A stretch of DNA of 64,000 bases from CALSPH01 sp041690035 (GCA_041690035.1 JBDNFC010000046.1:1-64000); one strand, 5' to 3'; positions 25,406 to 34,960 are shown, counted from the stretch's first letter. Made by a program: numbers and translations. Notes: generated by a model from the letters alone, not told the origin.

Positions 25406-27388
25406 TTACTGAACAATGATTTTTTCAAAAAACATTCCTTCATTGGTTTCAAATTTTACAAAATAAATTCCTGAAATTGAAATATTGAAACTGCTGTTTT
25501 CAGCGGCTATGTTTTTTTTCAATACCAATTTTCCTAAATAATCATAGACAAATAAATTGCCTGTTTTTTCTAAATTAAATATACCATCGTGACTGGGGTT
25601 GGGAAAAATTTTAAAAGTAGATTTTTGCGCATAAATTGCAGCGTTAGTAAATTGGTAAATATCGAAAAAGGAGTCAAAACAGTCGGGAATATCGAATCCT
25701 CTTGAAAGTGAAACACTCACTTTTTGGTTGTTAAAAGGATTGCCAAATGGAGGCTTAGAAAGATTTACTAAACTATAGAAAAAAGGAATATTTAAGGTAA
25801 AAGGGCTTTCAAAAATATTGCTAGAATGATATGCATAGCTTACCTTGTATTGAGCAGAAGTGTTTGTGGGTGTTAAATTATTTTTTACCAAATTTCCATA
25901 TTGATAGTGACCTTTATCCTGTAATAAATACAGCCCTTTTAAAAAAGCGATGTTGGTGATTTCATTTCCAATAAATATTTGACTATCAGAGCCATTAGAA
26001 GCTGAATAAAATATGCCATAGTTTTGTAGCCAATTTCGGTTAAATAGATTGAAAGGGCCATTTTTGCCATGGGAGTCGTCTATCACTATTTGTTGAGCTA
26101 CATTAAATTCAAATAAATTTGCAAAAGGATAGTTTCCATGCAATACCAAGTCGCCTGCTGCATCTGCAGGTAATCTTACATCGGTCCAAAAAGGATTGCT
26201 GGAATAATTTGCTAAAATAATGTTTTTATTTGCACCACTTTGTAGAAGTATGCTATGTCTTAACTGGGTTAAAACATTGTCAGAAATGGTGTTTGATGAT
26301 GAGCCTTCTTGCAATACCACTCCATAACCTTTGCCGCCATTGCCGTAATTATTGGCCCTGAGTATTAAATTTCTTTTAATCAAGTTCATAAAACTGTTGT
26401 TGAGGGTAATATGTGCAAAGTTACATTGCTCAGATTTGATAGATTTTACCAAACAAAATGTTGCGTTGGTTAATAATATATTTGATGTTTGGCTTGCAGT
26501 TGTATCCAATCGTTTAATACTAAAGCACATTAATCCTGCGTTTTTAATTTCATCAAAAAATAAAATTTTCGTGTTTTGAGCACCACTTTCGTATTGCAAG
26601 GCTGTAGAAACAATGTTTAAATTTTCATTGTAAAAAAGTATGTCCTTGTCTTGTTTATAAAAGGCATTTTGTTTTATATTATAGTATTGATTATTAATTA
26701 ACTGGGGGTCATTTAGTATAAAATGTTCTTTTATACTGCCTTTTGCCCAATTGTTTGTAATAAGACCACTGTCGTTTATTTTTACAATTGCTGCAAAAAG
26801 CTGTCTATTTTCAAAGTCTAAAATTTTATTTGAAATATTGCGGTCTAATATCAAATATTCGCTACCTTTAGGGGTAGAAAATATTAAGGGTGTTTCAGCA
26901 ATGGGTAATATTTCAGCCGGTTTTAAGTTAAAACAAGGTTTATTTTCGCCCACTTGACAATAAAATTCTGTTTGATTTATTCCACTACCTTTAATCACTA
27001 TATTTGATTTTAATTCAATACTTTTTTTTAATAAATATTTTCCATTATTGATAAGTATAAAGGCAATTTCATTTTCTTTTAACTTATTGCTTGCTCGTGC
27101 TATATAATAATTAAGGGTGTCAGATATATCTATGTTGCCACTGCTATCTAACGCGCTATTTGGTATACGGTAAATATAAAATGGGTGGCTTGAATTAAAA
27201 TAATACCAGCTGTCTTGCTTTATAGTTGAACTTTCTTTTTCTAATATTTGATGCGATATTTCTATAGCATTATATAACACTGGGTTATATTGATGTGACA
27301 GGTATTGATTTGGCAGCTCTATTGTTTGCGCAGAGACAGGGCATGCAAATAAAATTGCATAAAAAGCCAAAAGTGTATTTTTAAACAT
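25406..27388 (-). CDS. Secreted right-handed beta-helix protein with T9SS sorting tail
   Basis: A 660-residue protein with signal peptide (LLAFYAILFACPVSAQ). Residues about 80-130 include AFILINNGKYLLKKSIELKSNIVIKGSG, the entry of a pectate-lyase-like helix. Residues about 320-460 have short repeating turns (NNYGNGGKGYGVVLQEGSSSNTISDNVLTQ) typical of right-handed parallel beta-helices. The C-terminal 75 residues (FKIFPNPSHDGIFNLEKTGNLFVYD ... GIYFVKFETNEGMFFEKIIVQ) are a type A T9SS sorting domain. It is probably a cell-surface or released polysaccharide-acting or adhesive protein; no catalytic residues can be assigned. Monocistronic. Confidence 0.82.
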   Translation of the reverse strand: MFKNTLLAFYAILFACPVSAQTIELPNQYLSHQYNPVLYNAIEISHQILEKESSTIKQDSWYYFNSSHPFYIYRIPNSALDSSGNIDISDTLNYYIARASNKLKENEIAFILINNGKYLLKKSIELKSNIVIKGSGINQTEFYCQVGENKPCFNLKPAEILPIAETPLIFSTPKGSEYLILDRNISNKILDFENRQLFAAIVKINDSGLITNNWAKGSIKEHFILNDPQLINNQYYNIKQNAFYKQDKDILFYNENLNIVSTALQYESGAQNTKILFFDEIKNAGLMCFSIKRLDTTASQTSNILLTNATFCLVKSIKSEQCNFAHITLNNSFMNLIKRNLILRANNYGNGGKGYGVVLQEGSSSNTISDNVLTQLRHSILLQSGANKNIILANYSSNPFWTDVRLPADAAGDLVLHGNYPFANLFEFNVAQQIVIDDSHGKNGPFNLFNRNWLQNYGIFYSASNGSDSQIFIGNEITNIAFLKGLYLLQDKGHYQYGNLVKNNLTPTNTSAQYKVSYAYHSSNIFESPFTLNIPFFYSLVNLSKPPFGNPFNNQKVSVSLSRGFDIPDCFDSFFDIYQFTNAAIYAQKSTFKIFPNPSHDGIFNLEKTGNLFVYDYLGKLVLKKNIAAENSSFNISISGIYFVKFETNEGMFFEKIIVQ

Positions 27389-27457
27389 ATTACAAATATA
27401 ATGGTATTAGAGATATAAATTAATGGCATTGGCAATAAATATTGCGGCATATTTTTT

Positions 27458-27487
27458 TTGAAATATAAAATAATAAAAGTACATTTG
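27458..27487 (+). promoter_or_regulatory. Promoter of rpsA
   Basis: TTG at 27458-27460, 19 bp spacer, TACATTTG at 27480-27487: an excellent match to the Bacteroidota promoter pattern. It leaves a leader of about 35 bases. Confidence 0.75.
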
Positions 27488-27511
27488 CAGCCCTTTTTAA
27501 ATAAAAGGTAA

Positions 27512-27517
27512 AGGAGG
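27512..27517 (+). promoter_or_regulatory. Strong Shine-Dalgarno site of rpsA
   Basis: AGGAGG within AAAGGAGGA lies 10 bases before the TTG at 27528. Such strong sites are exceptional here; most genes in the window have AT-rich leaders or almost none. It decides the TTG start, as no in-frame ATG exists nearby. Confidence 0.85.
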
Positions 27518-27527
27518 AATTAAAATT

Positions 27528-29831
27528 TTGACAACAGAAGAAAACAAACAAGAATTGGAAAAGGAGGCCGTTGATCCTAGCACTGAAAATGAAACTAACA
27601 CAGTTTTAAACACAGTTGAAACCACGGAAGAAGCAGTAAAACCAGCAAAAAAATCAAGCTCTAGCGTTGCAGAGCACGAAGATTTTGATTGGTCTATGGA
27701 CAAAGAAGGCTTTTCTACCTACAGTGAAAATGAATTATCTAGCATGGCTAATAATTACACTAACACCTTTAGCAATATTGAAGAAAATCAAGTTGTTACA
27801 GGAAAAATTGTAGCTTTTAGCGGCAAAGATGTAGTTGTAAATGTAGGCTTTAAATCAGATGGTATTGTACCAGCAAATGAATTTAAAAATATCGATGAAT
27901 TAAAAGTAGGCGATGAAATTGAACTTTTTGTTGAACACAAAGAAGATGCCAATGGACAGCTAATATTATCAAGAAGAAAAGCAAGGCAAGAGCATGCTTG
28001 GGGTGATATTGTTAAAGCCATGGAAGAAGAAATTACGGTTACAGGACACGTTAAATCTAGAACAAAAGGAGGATTGGTAGTAGATATTTATGGAATTGAT
28101 ACCTTCTTACCAGGTTCTCAAATAGATATAAAACCTATCAGAGATTACGATGTATATGTAGGTAAAGATATGGAGTTTAAAGTAGTGAAAATTAACGAAC
28201 AGTTTAAGAATGTTGTAATATCACACAAAGCTTTGATTGAAGATGATATAGAAGCACAAAAATCTGATATTCTTTCTAAAATGGAAAAAGGTCAAATACT
28301 TGAAGGCATTGTAAAGAATATGACATCATTTGGAGTGTTTGTTGATTTAGGTGGCATAGATGGTTTATTGCACATAACAGATATTTCTTGGAGCAGAATT
28401 AGCAACCCAGAAGAAGTATTATCATTAGATGAGAAAATCACTGTTGTGGTGCTTGACTTTGATGATGAGAAAAAACGTATTTCATTAGGCTTAAAACAAT
28501 TACAAGAGCATCCTTGGAGTCAGCTTGATCCGTCTCTTGCAGAAGGAAGTAAAGTAACTGGAAAAGTAGTAACACTTACAGATTATGGTGCATTTATAGA
28601 AGTGGCCTCAGGTGTAGAAGGTTTAGTGCATGTATCAGAGATGAGCTGGAGTCAGCACCTTAGAAATCCAAATGAATTTTTGAAAGTAGGTGATGACGTA
28701 GAAGCGATTGTATTGGCGCTAGATAAAGATGAGCATAAAATGTCATTGGGTATTAAACAATTGGTTCCAGATCCATGGGCTGTTATTGGTACTAAATTTA
28801 AAGTTGGAACAAAACATAAAGGTATTATCAAAAATTTGACAAACTATGGAGTATTTGTTGAATTAGAAGAAGGTGTTGATGGCTTGTTGCACGTTTCTGA
28901 CCTATCATGGAATAAAAAAATCAATCACCCAGCAGAGTTTGTGAAAAAAGACCAAGAGTTAGAAGTATTGGTGCTAGATGTAGATATGGAAAACAGACGA
29001 TTAAGTTTAGGACACAAACAATTAGAAGAAAATCCTTGGGATACTTTTGAAACCATATTTAATGAAGGCAGCAGACACAATGGATCTATTGCAACAATAA
29101 ACGATAAAGGCGCTACTGTGCAATTAGATTATGGCATTGAAGGTTTTGTGCCAACACGTCATTTGAAAAAAGCAGATAAAACTAACCCTAAAGTAGACGA
29201 AGTTTTAGAAATGGAAGTGATAGAGTTTAATAAAGAGAATCGCAGAATTATTCTTTCTCATACCAATCTTTGGAAAGCAGAAGAGAGAGAAAACGATGAG
29301 CGTGATCAAAACGATAAAGCAGATATTAAAAAAAGAACGACAAAAACCATTAAGAACTTAAATAGCAATGTTGAAAGATCTACATTGGGTGAAATGGGGG
29401 GTGGACTTGCTGAACTAAAAGCAGCTTTGGAAAAAGCAGAAAGTGCACCAACTAAAGCAAAGAAAGTTGAAGCAAAAGCAGAACCAAAAACCGAAGCAAA
29501 GGCAGAATCCAAAGTAGAAGCAAAAACCGAAGTAAAGGCAAAATCAAAAGTAGAAACAAAAGTAAAAGCTGAAACTAAAGTTGAGCCAAATATAGAAAAA
29601 GTAACAAAAGAAAAAGCTACTGCAAAAAAAGTAAGTAAAGGCGATGATTTAAAAGCAATTAGTAAAATTGGTCCGGCTTTTGAAAAAAGGCTAAATGCGC
29701 TAGGCATTTCTACTTATAAAGATTTAGCAAACCTAACAGAGGCAAAAATAGTAGAGCTTGAAAAAGCCGATAGTATGACGAGTATCGAGCAATGGAATGT
29801 TTGGATAGAAGAAGCCAAAAAATTAGCTTAA
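27528..29831 (+). CDS. rpsA: 30S ribosomal protein S1 with C-terminal HhH-like extension
   Basis: A 767-residue S1 protein; S1 helps the 30S subunit bind mRNA. After an acidic N-terminal tail of about 60 residues come six S1/OB repeats, for example VVTGKIVAFSGKDVVVNVGF, LEGIVKNMTSFGVFVDLGGI, TGKVVTLTDYGAFIEVASG and NGSIATINDKGATVQL, to about residue 570. Residues about 640-690 are Lys/Ala/Glu-rich repeats. The last 65 residues (GDDLKAISKIGPAFEKRLNALG ... TYKDLANL) resemble a helix-hairpin-helix module. The usual S1 has about 560-600 residues, so the tail is an addition. Translation starts at TTG behind a strong Shine-Dalgarno, and a strong terminator follows. Confidence 0.93.
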   Translation: MTTEENKQELEKEAVDPSTENETNTVLNTVETTEEAVKPAKKSSSSVAEHEDFDWSMDKEGFSTYSENELSSMANNYTNTFSNIEENQVVTGKIVAFSGKDVVVNVGFKSDGIVPANEFKNIDELKVGDEIELFVEHKEDANGQLILSRRKARQEHAWGDIVKAMEEEITVTGHVKSRTKGGLVVDIYGIDTFLPGSQIDIKPIRDYDVYVGKDMEFKVVKINEQFKNVVISHKALIEDDIEAQKSDILSKMEKGQILEGIVKNMTSFGVFVDLGGIDGLLHITDISWSRISNPEEVLSLDEKITVVVLDFDDEKKRISLGLKQLQEHPWSQLDPSLAEGSKVTGKVVTLTDYGAFIEVASGVEGLVHVSEMSWSQHLRNPNEFLKVGDDVEAIVLALDKDEHKMSLGIKQLVPDPWAVIGTKFKVGTKHKGIIKNLTNYGVFVELEEGVDGLLHVSDLSWNKKINHPAEFVKKDQELEVLVLDVDMENRRLSLGHKQLEENPWDTFETIFNEGSRHNGSIATINDKGATVQLDYGIEGFVPTRHLKKADKTNPKVDEVLEMEVIEFNKENRRIILSHTNLWKAEERENDERDQNDKADIKKRTTKTIKNLNSNVERSTLGEMGGGLAELKAALEKAESAPTKAKKVEAKAEPKTEAKAESKVEAKTEVKAKSKVETKVKAETKVEPNIEKVTKEKATAKKVSKGDDLKAISKIGPAFEKRLNALGISTYKDLANLTEAKIVELEKADSMTSIEQWNVWIEEAKKLA
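29455..29595 (+). repeat. Lys/Ala/Glu-rich imperfect repeats in rpsA
   Basis: Degenerate tandem units of the type (A/T)-(E/K)-(A/S/P/T)-K-(V/T/A)-E encode a low-complexity linker between the S1 repeats and the C-terminal HhH-like module. Confidence 0.7.
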
Positions 29832-29850
29832 TAATTATCTTTTAAAAAAA

Positions 29851-29876
29851 AGCCCGCTAATAGCGGGCTTTTTTTT
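29851..29876 (+). terminator. Rho-independent terminator of rpsA
   Basis: AGCCCGC (29851-29857), loop TAATA, GCGGGCT (29863-29869), then a T run; preceded by an A run, so it could also work for the opposite strand. Confidence 0.92.
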
Positions 29877-30134
29877 GCATTGTACTCTATATCGAAATTA
29901 AAATTTTAGTTTTTTAATGCCCAAACAAAAAAAATATGCAACTCAAATAGCTTTTATTGTATATTGCTTAAGGTATCAATAGTATTTTTTTGACTATAGA
30001 CATCATGATAGAATCAATATTAAAATCAATTATATATATAATAGATTTACTGTAAAATAGCTGATTTTATAAATAGTGTTTTGAAATAAAATTTGCAAAG
30101 AATTTAAGAAGATATTAATTTAATGTTTTAGAAA
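29877..30134. other. Gene-free AT-rich spacer
   Basis: Between the rpsA terminator and the end of the minus-strand glycosyltransferase operon I see no open frame, RNA-like hairpin or clear promoter; only simple AT-rich sequence such as ATTATATATATAAT near 30029. Confidence 0.6.
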
Positions 30135-31250
30135 TCAATGACTAGAAAATATTATTTCAACCAATTTTTCTGCATTAATATTGTTCATAAAATCTGGCGA
30201 TAGCAATTCTTTTCTTATTGCAATCTCTTGCTCAGAAAATATTTTACCTTTTAATTCATTTAATTTTTCTATCATATCATTTGCATCTGTGGCAATGATG
30301 CAAAGTTTATCTAATCCTGTGTCTGCAACCATTTCATGATTAACTAAGCAAAATTTGCCTTTAAATAGCGCATTAAGTAATTTTAGTTTTATACCAGTTT
30401 GCTGAAAAGTAATCAATACATTGATTTGTGCATTTTGGATCAATGAAGTTATTTTTTTGCTACTTGTTTTGCTTAGTAAAGTAATATTTGTATTTTTACA
30501 TAGCTGCAATAATTTTTTACTTGGGCCATTGCCAGAAATAATGCAAGGTATATCAACTTTTGAGAAAACATTTTCTGCCAAAAAACAAGCAGCATTGTCA
30601 TTTTCTTCTACCGATAAATTACCATGGTATAGTGCATATTGCCCAATATTTTTATTAATATTTACTGTATTTGATGAATGAAACGCTGAAATCCAATGGG
30701 TTTTGTTGTATTTGCTAAAATGGGTAAAATCTGCTTTTGAAATGGCTAAAATGCCATTGGCAGTGGTTAAAATATTTTCAAAAACAGCAAGTTTTTTAGC
30801 AGCAAATTTATAATACGTTTTTTTTAAAAAATTTGTACTCAATAGCGCTAGTTTGGCATAATAATGGTGCTCAACATTATGGGTTCTAACATAGCATCTT
30901 TTTGGATTTATTTTTTTGTCCAAAAGCACTCCTGCGCAGTGCAATCCTTCTAGCAAAATAGGGTCGGTGTCTTTATTAAGATTAGAAATAAGTAAATTGC
31001 TTTGTCTACTTGCAACAATATAGGGTATATGACTAAATGGATATACCCATTTTTTTCGTTTATAATAATTAATTTTAGAGCAATATTTTTCTAGCTTTAC
31101 GCTCCGTTTTCTGCCGTATTCAAAACAATGCAATTCTATTTTAATGCCTAATTTATATAGGTGCTTGCATTTGTAATAGATGTCTATTACTCCTCCATAA
31201 TTTGGAGGATATGGAATATCAAAAGCTACGATATGTATTTTTTTATGCAA
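30135..31250 (-). CDS. Glycosyltransferase (GT-B fold, GT4-like)
   Basis: A 371-residue soluble protein. The N-terminal FDIPYPPNYGGVIDIYYKCKHLYKLGIKI is the typical acceptor-side start of GT-B transferases, and YVRTHNVEHHYYAKLA, ANGILAISKADF and YHGNLSVEENDNAA follow in the usual order. The donor-site Glu motif at the end is weak (LITFQQTGIKLKLLNALFKGKFCLVN). It probably transfers a sugar to a surface glycan or lipid; donor and acceptor unknown. Last of four tandem minus-strand genes with gaps of 21 bases or less or overlaps, starting at the LolD-like ATPase. Confidence 0.75.
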   Translation of the reverse strand: MHKKIHIVAFDIPYPPNYGGVIDIYYKCKHLYKLGIKIELHCFEYGRKRSVKLEKYCSKINYYKRKKWVYPFSHIPYIVASRQSNLLISNLNKDTDPILLEGLHCAGVLLDKKINPKRCYVRTHNVEHHYYAKLALLSTNFLKKTYYKFAAKKLAVFENILTTANGILAISKADFTHFSKYNKTHWISAFHSSNTVNINKNIGQYALYHGNLSVEENDNAACFLAENVFSKVDIPCIISGNGPSKKLLQLCKNTNITLLSKTSSKKITSLIQNAQINVLITFQQTGIKLKLLNALFKGKFCLVNHEMVADTGLDKLCIIATDANDMIEKLNELKGKIFSEQEIAIRKELLSPDFMNNINAEKLVEIIFSSH

Positions 31251-31252
31251 TA

Positions 31253-32329
31253 TTATGTTGTATAAATTTCAATTAATTTACCTTCCTCATTTTCCCAACA
31301 ATAATTTTCAGACAATTGCAAGGCATTTTTAGCAAGTAAGTTGTAAATATCTTGGTTTGATAAAAGCATTTTTACTGCATTTTGTACTTCAATAGCATTA
31401 TAATTTACCTCAATAGCAAAAGTAAGTTTTTTATTTAATAACCTCAACTCTTCCGTATTACCAATAATTTGCGGCAACCCAAATTGCATATAATCAAATG
31501 TTTTATTTGGCAGTGCAAAATTATAACTTTTAGAAGAATTGTCTAATACGTTATAACCAATGCGTGCTTTTGGTGTTATTTCATCTAGTGCTGATGGCAA
31601 TATTCGCCCAAAATAAGCTATGTGAGCGGTGTTGGCAATTCTTTCTTTCAACCAATTTGTTAAATCTCCTTCTCCTACAATTGCCAGCGAAAAAGCAGAA
31701 GCAATGCTTGCATCTATTAGTATTTCTAATCCCCTACCTTGGTTAATAGCACCTTGATATAGCACATCATATGTTTTTTCACTTTCAATTTGATATTTTT
31801 TCTTTCTAGGATAATTTTTTAATAAAAGTACCTTTTGCTCAAAATATTTTTGATAATAATTGGCTATCGGTTCAGAAACTGTATAACATCTACTCACGGT
31901 TCTAAACCCGATTTTTTCAATAAATTGCCAAATTTTTTGAGTAGTTTTTTTGTCTTTAATTTCAGGCACTTGGCTAAATAGCTCATGTGCATCGTGCAGG
32001 TGTTTTTTCTTTTTTCTTTTTGCATAAAAATGCGCTGCTAATAAGGTGTCAGCATCGTTTGAGCAAATAATATCTGGAGCGTGTTTTATGCAATATAAAA
32101 ATTGTTTTAAAAATAATTCAATATAGAATAATTTACCATTTTTAAAAAAACAATTTAACCGCTTTGCTTTAAATAAATATGCAGGCAGTTCATTATCAAA
32201 TAGTTTTCTACCAATCAAATGTATTTCATAGTTTTGTAAAGTCGCCAATGTTTCACATATACGATGCATTCTTTGGTCAGTTAACAAATCATTGCTGACT
32301 AGAAAAAAAACCTTTACTTTTTCAACCAC
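31253..32329 (-). CDS. Glycosyltransferase (GT-B fold)
   Basis: A 358-residue GT-B transferase. Recognisable are FFLVSNDLLTDQRMHRICETL at the N terminus, ICSNDADTLLAAHF and HDAHELFSQVPEI, YTVSEPIANYY, and a C-terminal donor region LYQGAINQGRGLEILIDAS ... ALPNKTFDYMQFGLPQIIG with the E-x7-E-like helix replaced by FDYMQFGLP. The substrate is unknown. Its start lies 16 bases inside recQ and its stop 2 bases before the second glycosyltransferase, so the two transferases are coupled. Confidence 0.8.
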   Translation of the reverse strand: MVEKVKVFFLVSNDLLTDQRMHRICETLATLQNYEIHLIGRKLFDNELPAYLFKAKRLNCFFKNGKLFYIELFLKQFLYCIKHAPDIICSNDADTLLAAHFYAKRKKKKHLHDAHELFSQVPEIKDKKTTQKIWQFIEKIGFRTVSRCYTVSEPIANYYQKYFEQKVLLLKNYPRKKKYQIESEKTYDVLYQGAINQGRGLEILIDASIASAFSLAIVGEGDLTNWLKERIANTAHIAYFGRILPSALDEITPKARIGYNVLDNSSKSYNFALPNKTFDYMQFGLPQIIGNTEELRLLNKKLTFAIEVNYNAIEVQNAVKMLLSNQDIYNLLAKNALQLSENYCWENEEGKLIEIYTT

Positions 32330-34227
32330 GCTATTTTTTCTGCTTTAATGGCCACTATCCCTCGATCTATTAACTCTTGCAAAACTATTAGTTTTTGCCA
32401 TTTATTATTTTTGTTTAGCAATAAAAGGTATCCCTTTTTATCAATATTTGCTTTTAATTCTTTTTTAATTTCTATCGAATATTTTTCAAATATTGTGTTG
32501 TAATTTTCACCTCTTTTAATAGATAAGCAATTGTCGCAATGCCCACAGGGAATGCAATAATCGTCATCAAAGTAATGTGCGATTTGTAAATTGCGGCATT
32601 TTTTATCATCATGAATGTATTTTAACATGCCGTCTAAACCTACGCTAAGGTTAGATTTTAGTTTTTCAATATGTTTAGCATTTAGCTCAAAGTGCTCTTT
32701 TCTAGCAGTTAAAAAAGTAATTTTATGTGCTTGATGTTGTGGCTCGTATATGATTAACCCAATTTTTGCCAACCTATTGAGTATATTTATAACTATTTGC
32801 GTTGGTAATTCTGTGTTGATTGCAATTTTTTTTTCATCTATTTTTGTTTTTCCGTGATATAATCCACTGTAATTTCTAAATAAAAATTGCACAATTTTAT
32901 TTATTGGTTTATCTTCTTCTTGCAAGTTTATTAAAATTTGTGTATCTGCAATAACCTGAATTTTAGAGCCCGAAAATATATTCTCGGAAAGGTCAAACAC
33001 ACCTTGCAATTGCAAAAGCTTTAGTGAAGAAACAATGGTAATACTATTTTCTTTGGTCCATGTGATAAATGCGTTTAAATCAAACTTAAATGTTTTGTTT
33101 ATTCCATCATTTTTTGCAATTTGATAATAATTATATATTTTGTTATAAGTCGCTATCACTGCAGCATGGTTTGGAAACTTGTTCTCAAATTGTAGGTTTA
33201 AATTTTTGATATCTTCTTGATTGTAAAGCATAATGCAAAATGCGTTTTTACCATCTCTGCCAGCACGTCCTGCCTCTTGATAATAATATTCTAAACTTGG
33301 CGAAGGTTCCAAATGAATCACAAATCTAACGTCCGGTTTATCTATTCCCATACCAAAAGCGTTGGTGCATGCAAGGATTCTGATAGATTCTACTGTTTGA
33401 TGGTTTCGTGTCCAATCCTGCTGTTTTATACCTCTTTGTTCTGGCGATAATCCTGCATGATAGTAATCTGCCGCAATATTATTTAACACAAGCAGCCTGC
33501 TAATTTCTACAGTGGTTTTTCTGTTTCTTGTATATACTAAACCTGTTCCTTTTAGTTTTTTACAAATTTCTATTATTTTTTGAATTTTATTTTCTTCTTT
33601 TAGAATAATATAGCGCAAGTTTTTTCTTACAAATGAACCCCTAAATAGCCTTGCATCTAAAATGTCCAAATTTTGCCTTATGTCCTGCACAACATTGCTG
33701 GTAGCGCTAGCAGTAAGTGCCAACACTTTAGCATTTGGAAATAGATTTATAAGTTCTATAATTCTTAAATAAGATGGCCTAAAATCATATCCCCACATAC
33801 TAATACAATGTGCTTCGTCTATTGCGATAATGCTAATATTTACTTGAGCAAGTGATGATTGAAAATTTTTTGAAATCAACTTTTCTGGAGAAATATAAAC
33901 AAATTTATACTGCCCATTTCTTATGCCCTCTAAAGCTATTTTTTGTTTAGTTACCGATAATTGTGCATTTAATGCAATGGCAGAAATACCTTTATTTTTT
34001 AATGTAGCTACTTGATCTTCCATAAGAGAGATAAGGGGAGAAATAACTAAAGTGATGCCAATTTGAAGAAGACCTGGTATTTGATAACAAATAGATTTGC
34101 CCCCTCCGGTTGGCAATAGTGCCATGCAATGCTTATTATCTATAACATCCTGTACTATTTCTCCTTGAACGGGTCTAAAATTGTCGTATCCCCAATATTT
34201 TTTTAAAAGCAAGATAGCCTCTTCCAT
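32314..34227 (-). CDS. recQ: ATP-dependent DNA helicase RecQ
   Basis: A 637-residue 3'-5' DNA helicase of the RecQ family, acting in recombination and fork repair. Motif 0/I: FRPVQGEIVQDV and LLPTGGGKSICYQIP; motif II DEAH; motif III ALTASAT; motif IV-V YHAGLSPEQRG and TNAFGMGIDKPDVRFVIH; motif VI YYQEAGRAGRDG. The zinc-binding region has cysteines at CRNLQIAHYFDDDYCIPCGHCDNC. A short winged-helix/C-terminal region follows, but a full HRDC domain is not evident. It begins 21 bases after the LolD-like gene. Confidence 0.95.
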   Translation of the reverse strand: MEEAILLLKKYWGYDNFRPVQGEIVQDVIDNKHCMALLPTGGGKSICYQIPGLLQIGITLVISPLISLMEDQVATLKNKGISAIALNAQLSVTKQKIALEGIRNGQYKFVYISPEKLISKNFQSSLAQVNISIIAIDEAHCISMWGYDFRPSYLRIIELINLFPNAKVLALTASATSNVVQDIRQNLDILDARLFRGSFVRKNLRYIILKEENKIQKIIEICKKLKGTGLVYTRNRKTTVEISRLLVLNNIAADYYHAGLSPEQRGIKQQDWTRNHQTVESIRILACTNAFGMGIDKPDVRFVIHLEPSPSLEYYYQEAGRAGRDGKNAFCIMLYNQEDIKNLNLQFENKFPNHAAVIATYNKIYNYYQIAKNDGINKTFKFDLNAFITWTKENSITIVSSLKLLQLQGVFDLSENIFSGSKIQVIADTQILINLQEEDKPINKIVQFLFRNYSGLYHGKTKIDEKKIAINTELPTQIVINILNRLAKIGLIIYEPQHQAHKITFLTARKEHFELNAKHIEKLKSNLSVGLDGMLKYIHDDKKCRNLQIAHYFDDDYCIPCGHCDNCLSIKRGENYNTIFEKYSIEIKKELKANIDKKGYLLLLNKNNKWQKLIVLQELIDRGIVAIKAEKIAWLKK

Positions 34228-34247
34228 TTATAATTATATAAAGTTAG

Positions 34248-34901
34248 TTATTCTAGGAGCTTTCCGTCATGTATTCTTAAAACACGGTCTGATAGTTTTG
34301 CTAAATTTTCATTGTGTGTAACAATGATGAAGCTACTTTTATACTTATCTCTTAGTTGCATAAACAATTGATGCAGCTCTAAAGCATTTCTTGAATCTAA
34401 ATTACCTGTGGGTTCGTCTGCAAAAACCATCATTGGACAATTAATTAAGGCCCTAGCCACAGAGACACGTTGTTGTTCACCTCCAGAAAGTTGGTGAGGC
34501 TTATTATCCAATCTGTTGCTTAAACCCAAGTCATTTAAAAGTTCTTGAGCATTTTTTTTAGCTTCATTTTTTGATTTGCCTGCAATAAGTGCTGGCAACA
34601 TGACATTTTCTACCGCACTAAACTCGGGTAATAAATGATGAAATTGAAAAACGAAACCCATGCTCAGGTTTCTAAACTGGGCGAGTTTCTTTTCGCTTAA
34701 TTTTGTAATATCTAAGTTTTCAAATAATACTTCTCCACTATTTGGCTTATCTAAACTGCCTAAAATATGGAGCAAAGTAGATTTTCCAGCTCCAGAATCT
34801 CCAGTTATGGCAACAATTTCATTGCTATTTAGCGTCAAGCTAATATTGTCTAAAACTTTTATCTGTCCGTAGGATTTAATTATATTAAGGGCTTTTAACA
34901 C
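34248..34901 (-). CDS. ABC transporter ATP-binding protein, LolD-like
   Basis: About 217 residues from a GTG at 34901. Walker A GDSGAGKST, Q-loop FVFQFHHLLPEFSAVENVMLP, signature LSGGEQQRVSVARAL, Walker B MVFADEP and H-loop VTHN are all intact. The Q-loop wording and short length fit the LolD/MacB branch, which powers lipoprotein release or efflux with a separate permease not encoded here. The frame runs open up to 34955, but the -7 box at 34906-34913 puts the GTG right at the transcription start, so a leaderless mRNA is likely. First gene of the lolD-recQ-GT-GT unit. Confidence 0.85.
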   Translation of the reverse strand: MLKALNIIKSYGQIKVLDNISLTLNSNEIVAITGDSGAGKSTLLHILGSLDKPNSGEVLFENLDITKLSEKKLAQFRNLSMGFVFQFHHLLPEFSAVENVMLPALIAGKSKNEAKKNAQELLNDLGLSNRLDNKPHQLSGGEQQRVSVARALINCPMMVFADEPTGNLDSRNALELHQLFMQLRDKYKSSFIIVTHNENLAKLSDRVLRIHDGKLLE

Positions 34902-34905
34902 TGCA

Positions 34906-34913
34906 CAAAAATA
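34906..34913 (-). promoter_or_regulatory. -7 promoter box of the LolD-like gene
   Basis: On the minus strand TATTTTTG (34913-34906) ends 4 bases before the GTG start at 34901. Confidence 0.6.
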
Positions 34914-34960
34914 GGTGCTAATTTTTATTTTTATTCGTAAAAAAGAATAAACCATTTTTT

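Noticed and set aside
29306..29707. 133-codon minus-strand frame in rpsA
   Set aside because: It is the shadow of the Lys/Ala/Glu-rich linker, giving a Ser/Phe/Ala low-complexity product.
30000..30060. AT-rich inverted repeat near 30029 as an origin or regulatory element
   Set aside because: It is simple alternating AT sequence; no DnaA boxes or associated genes are present.
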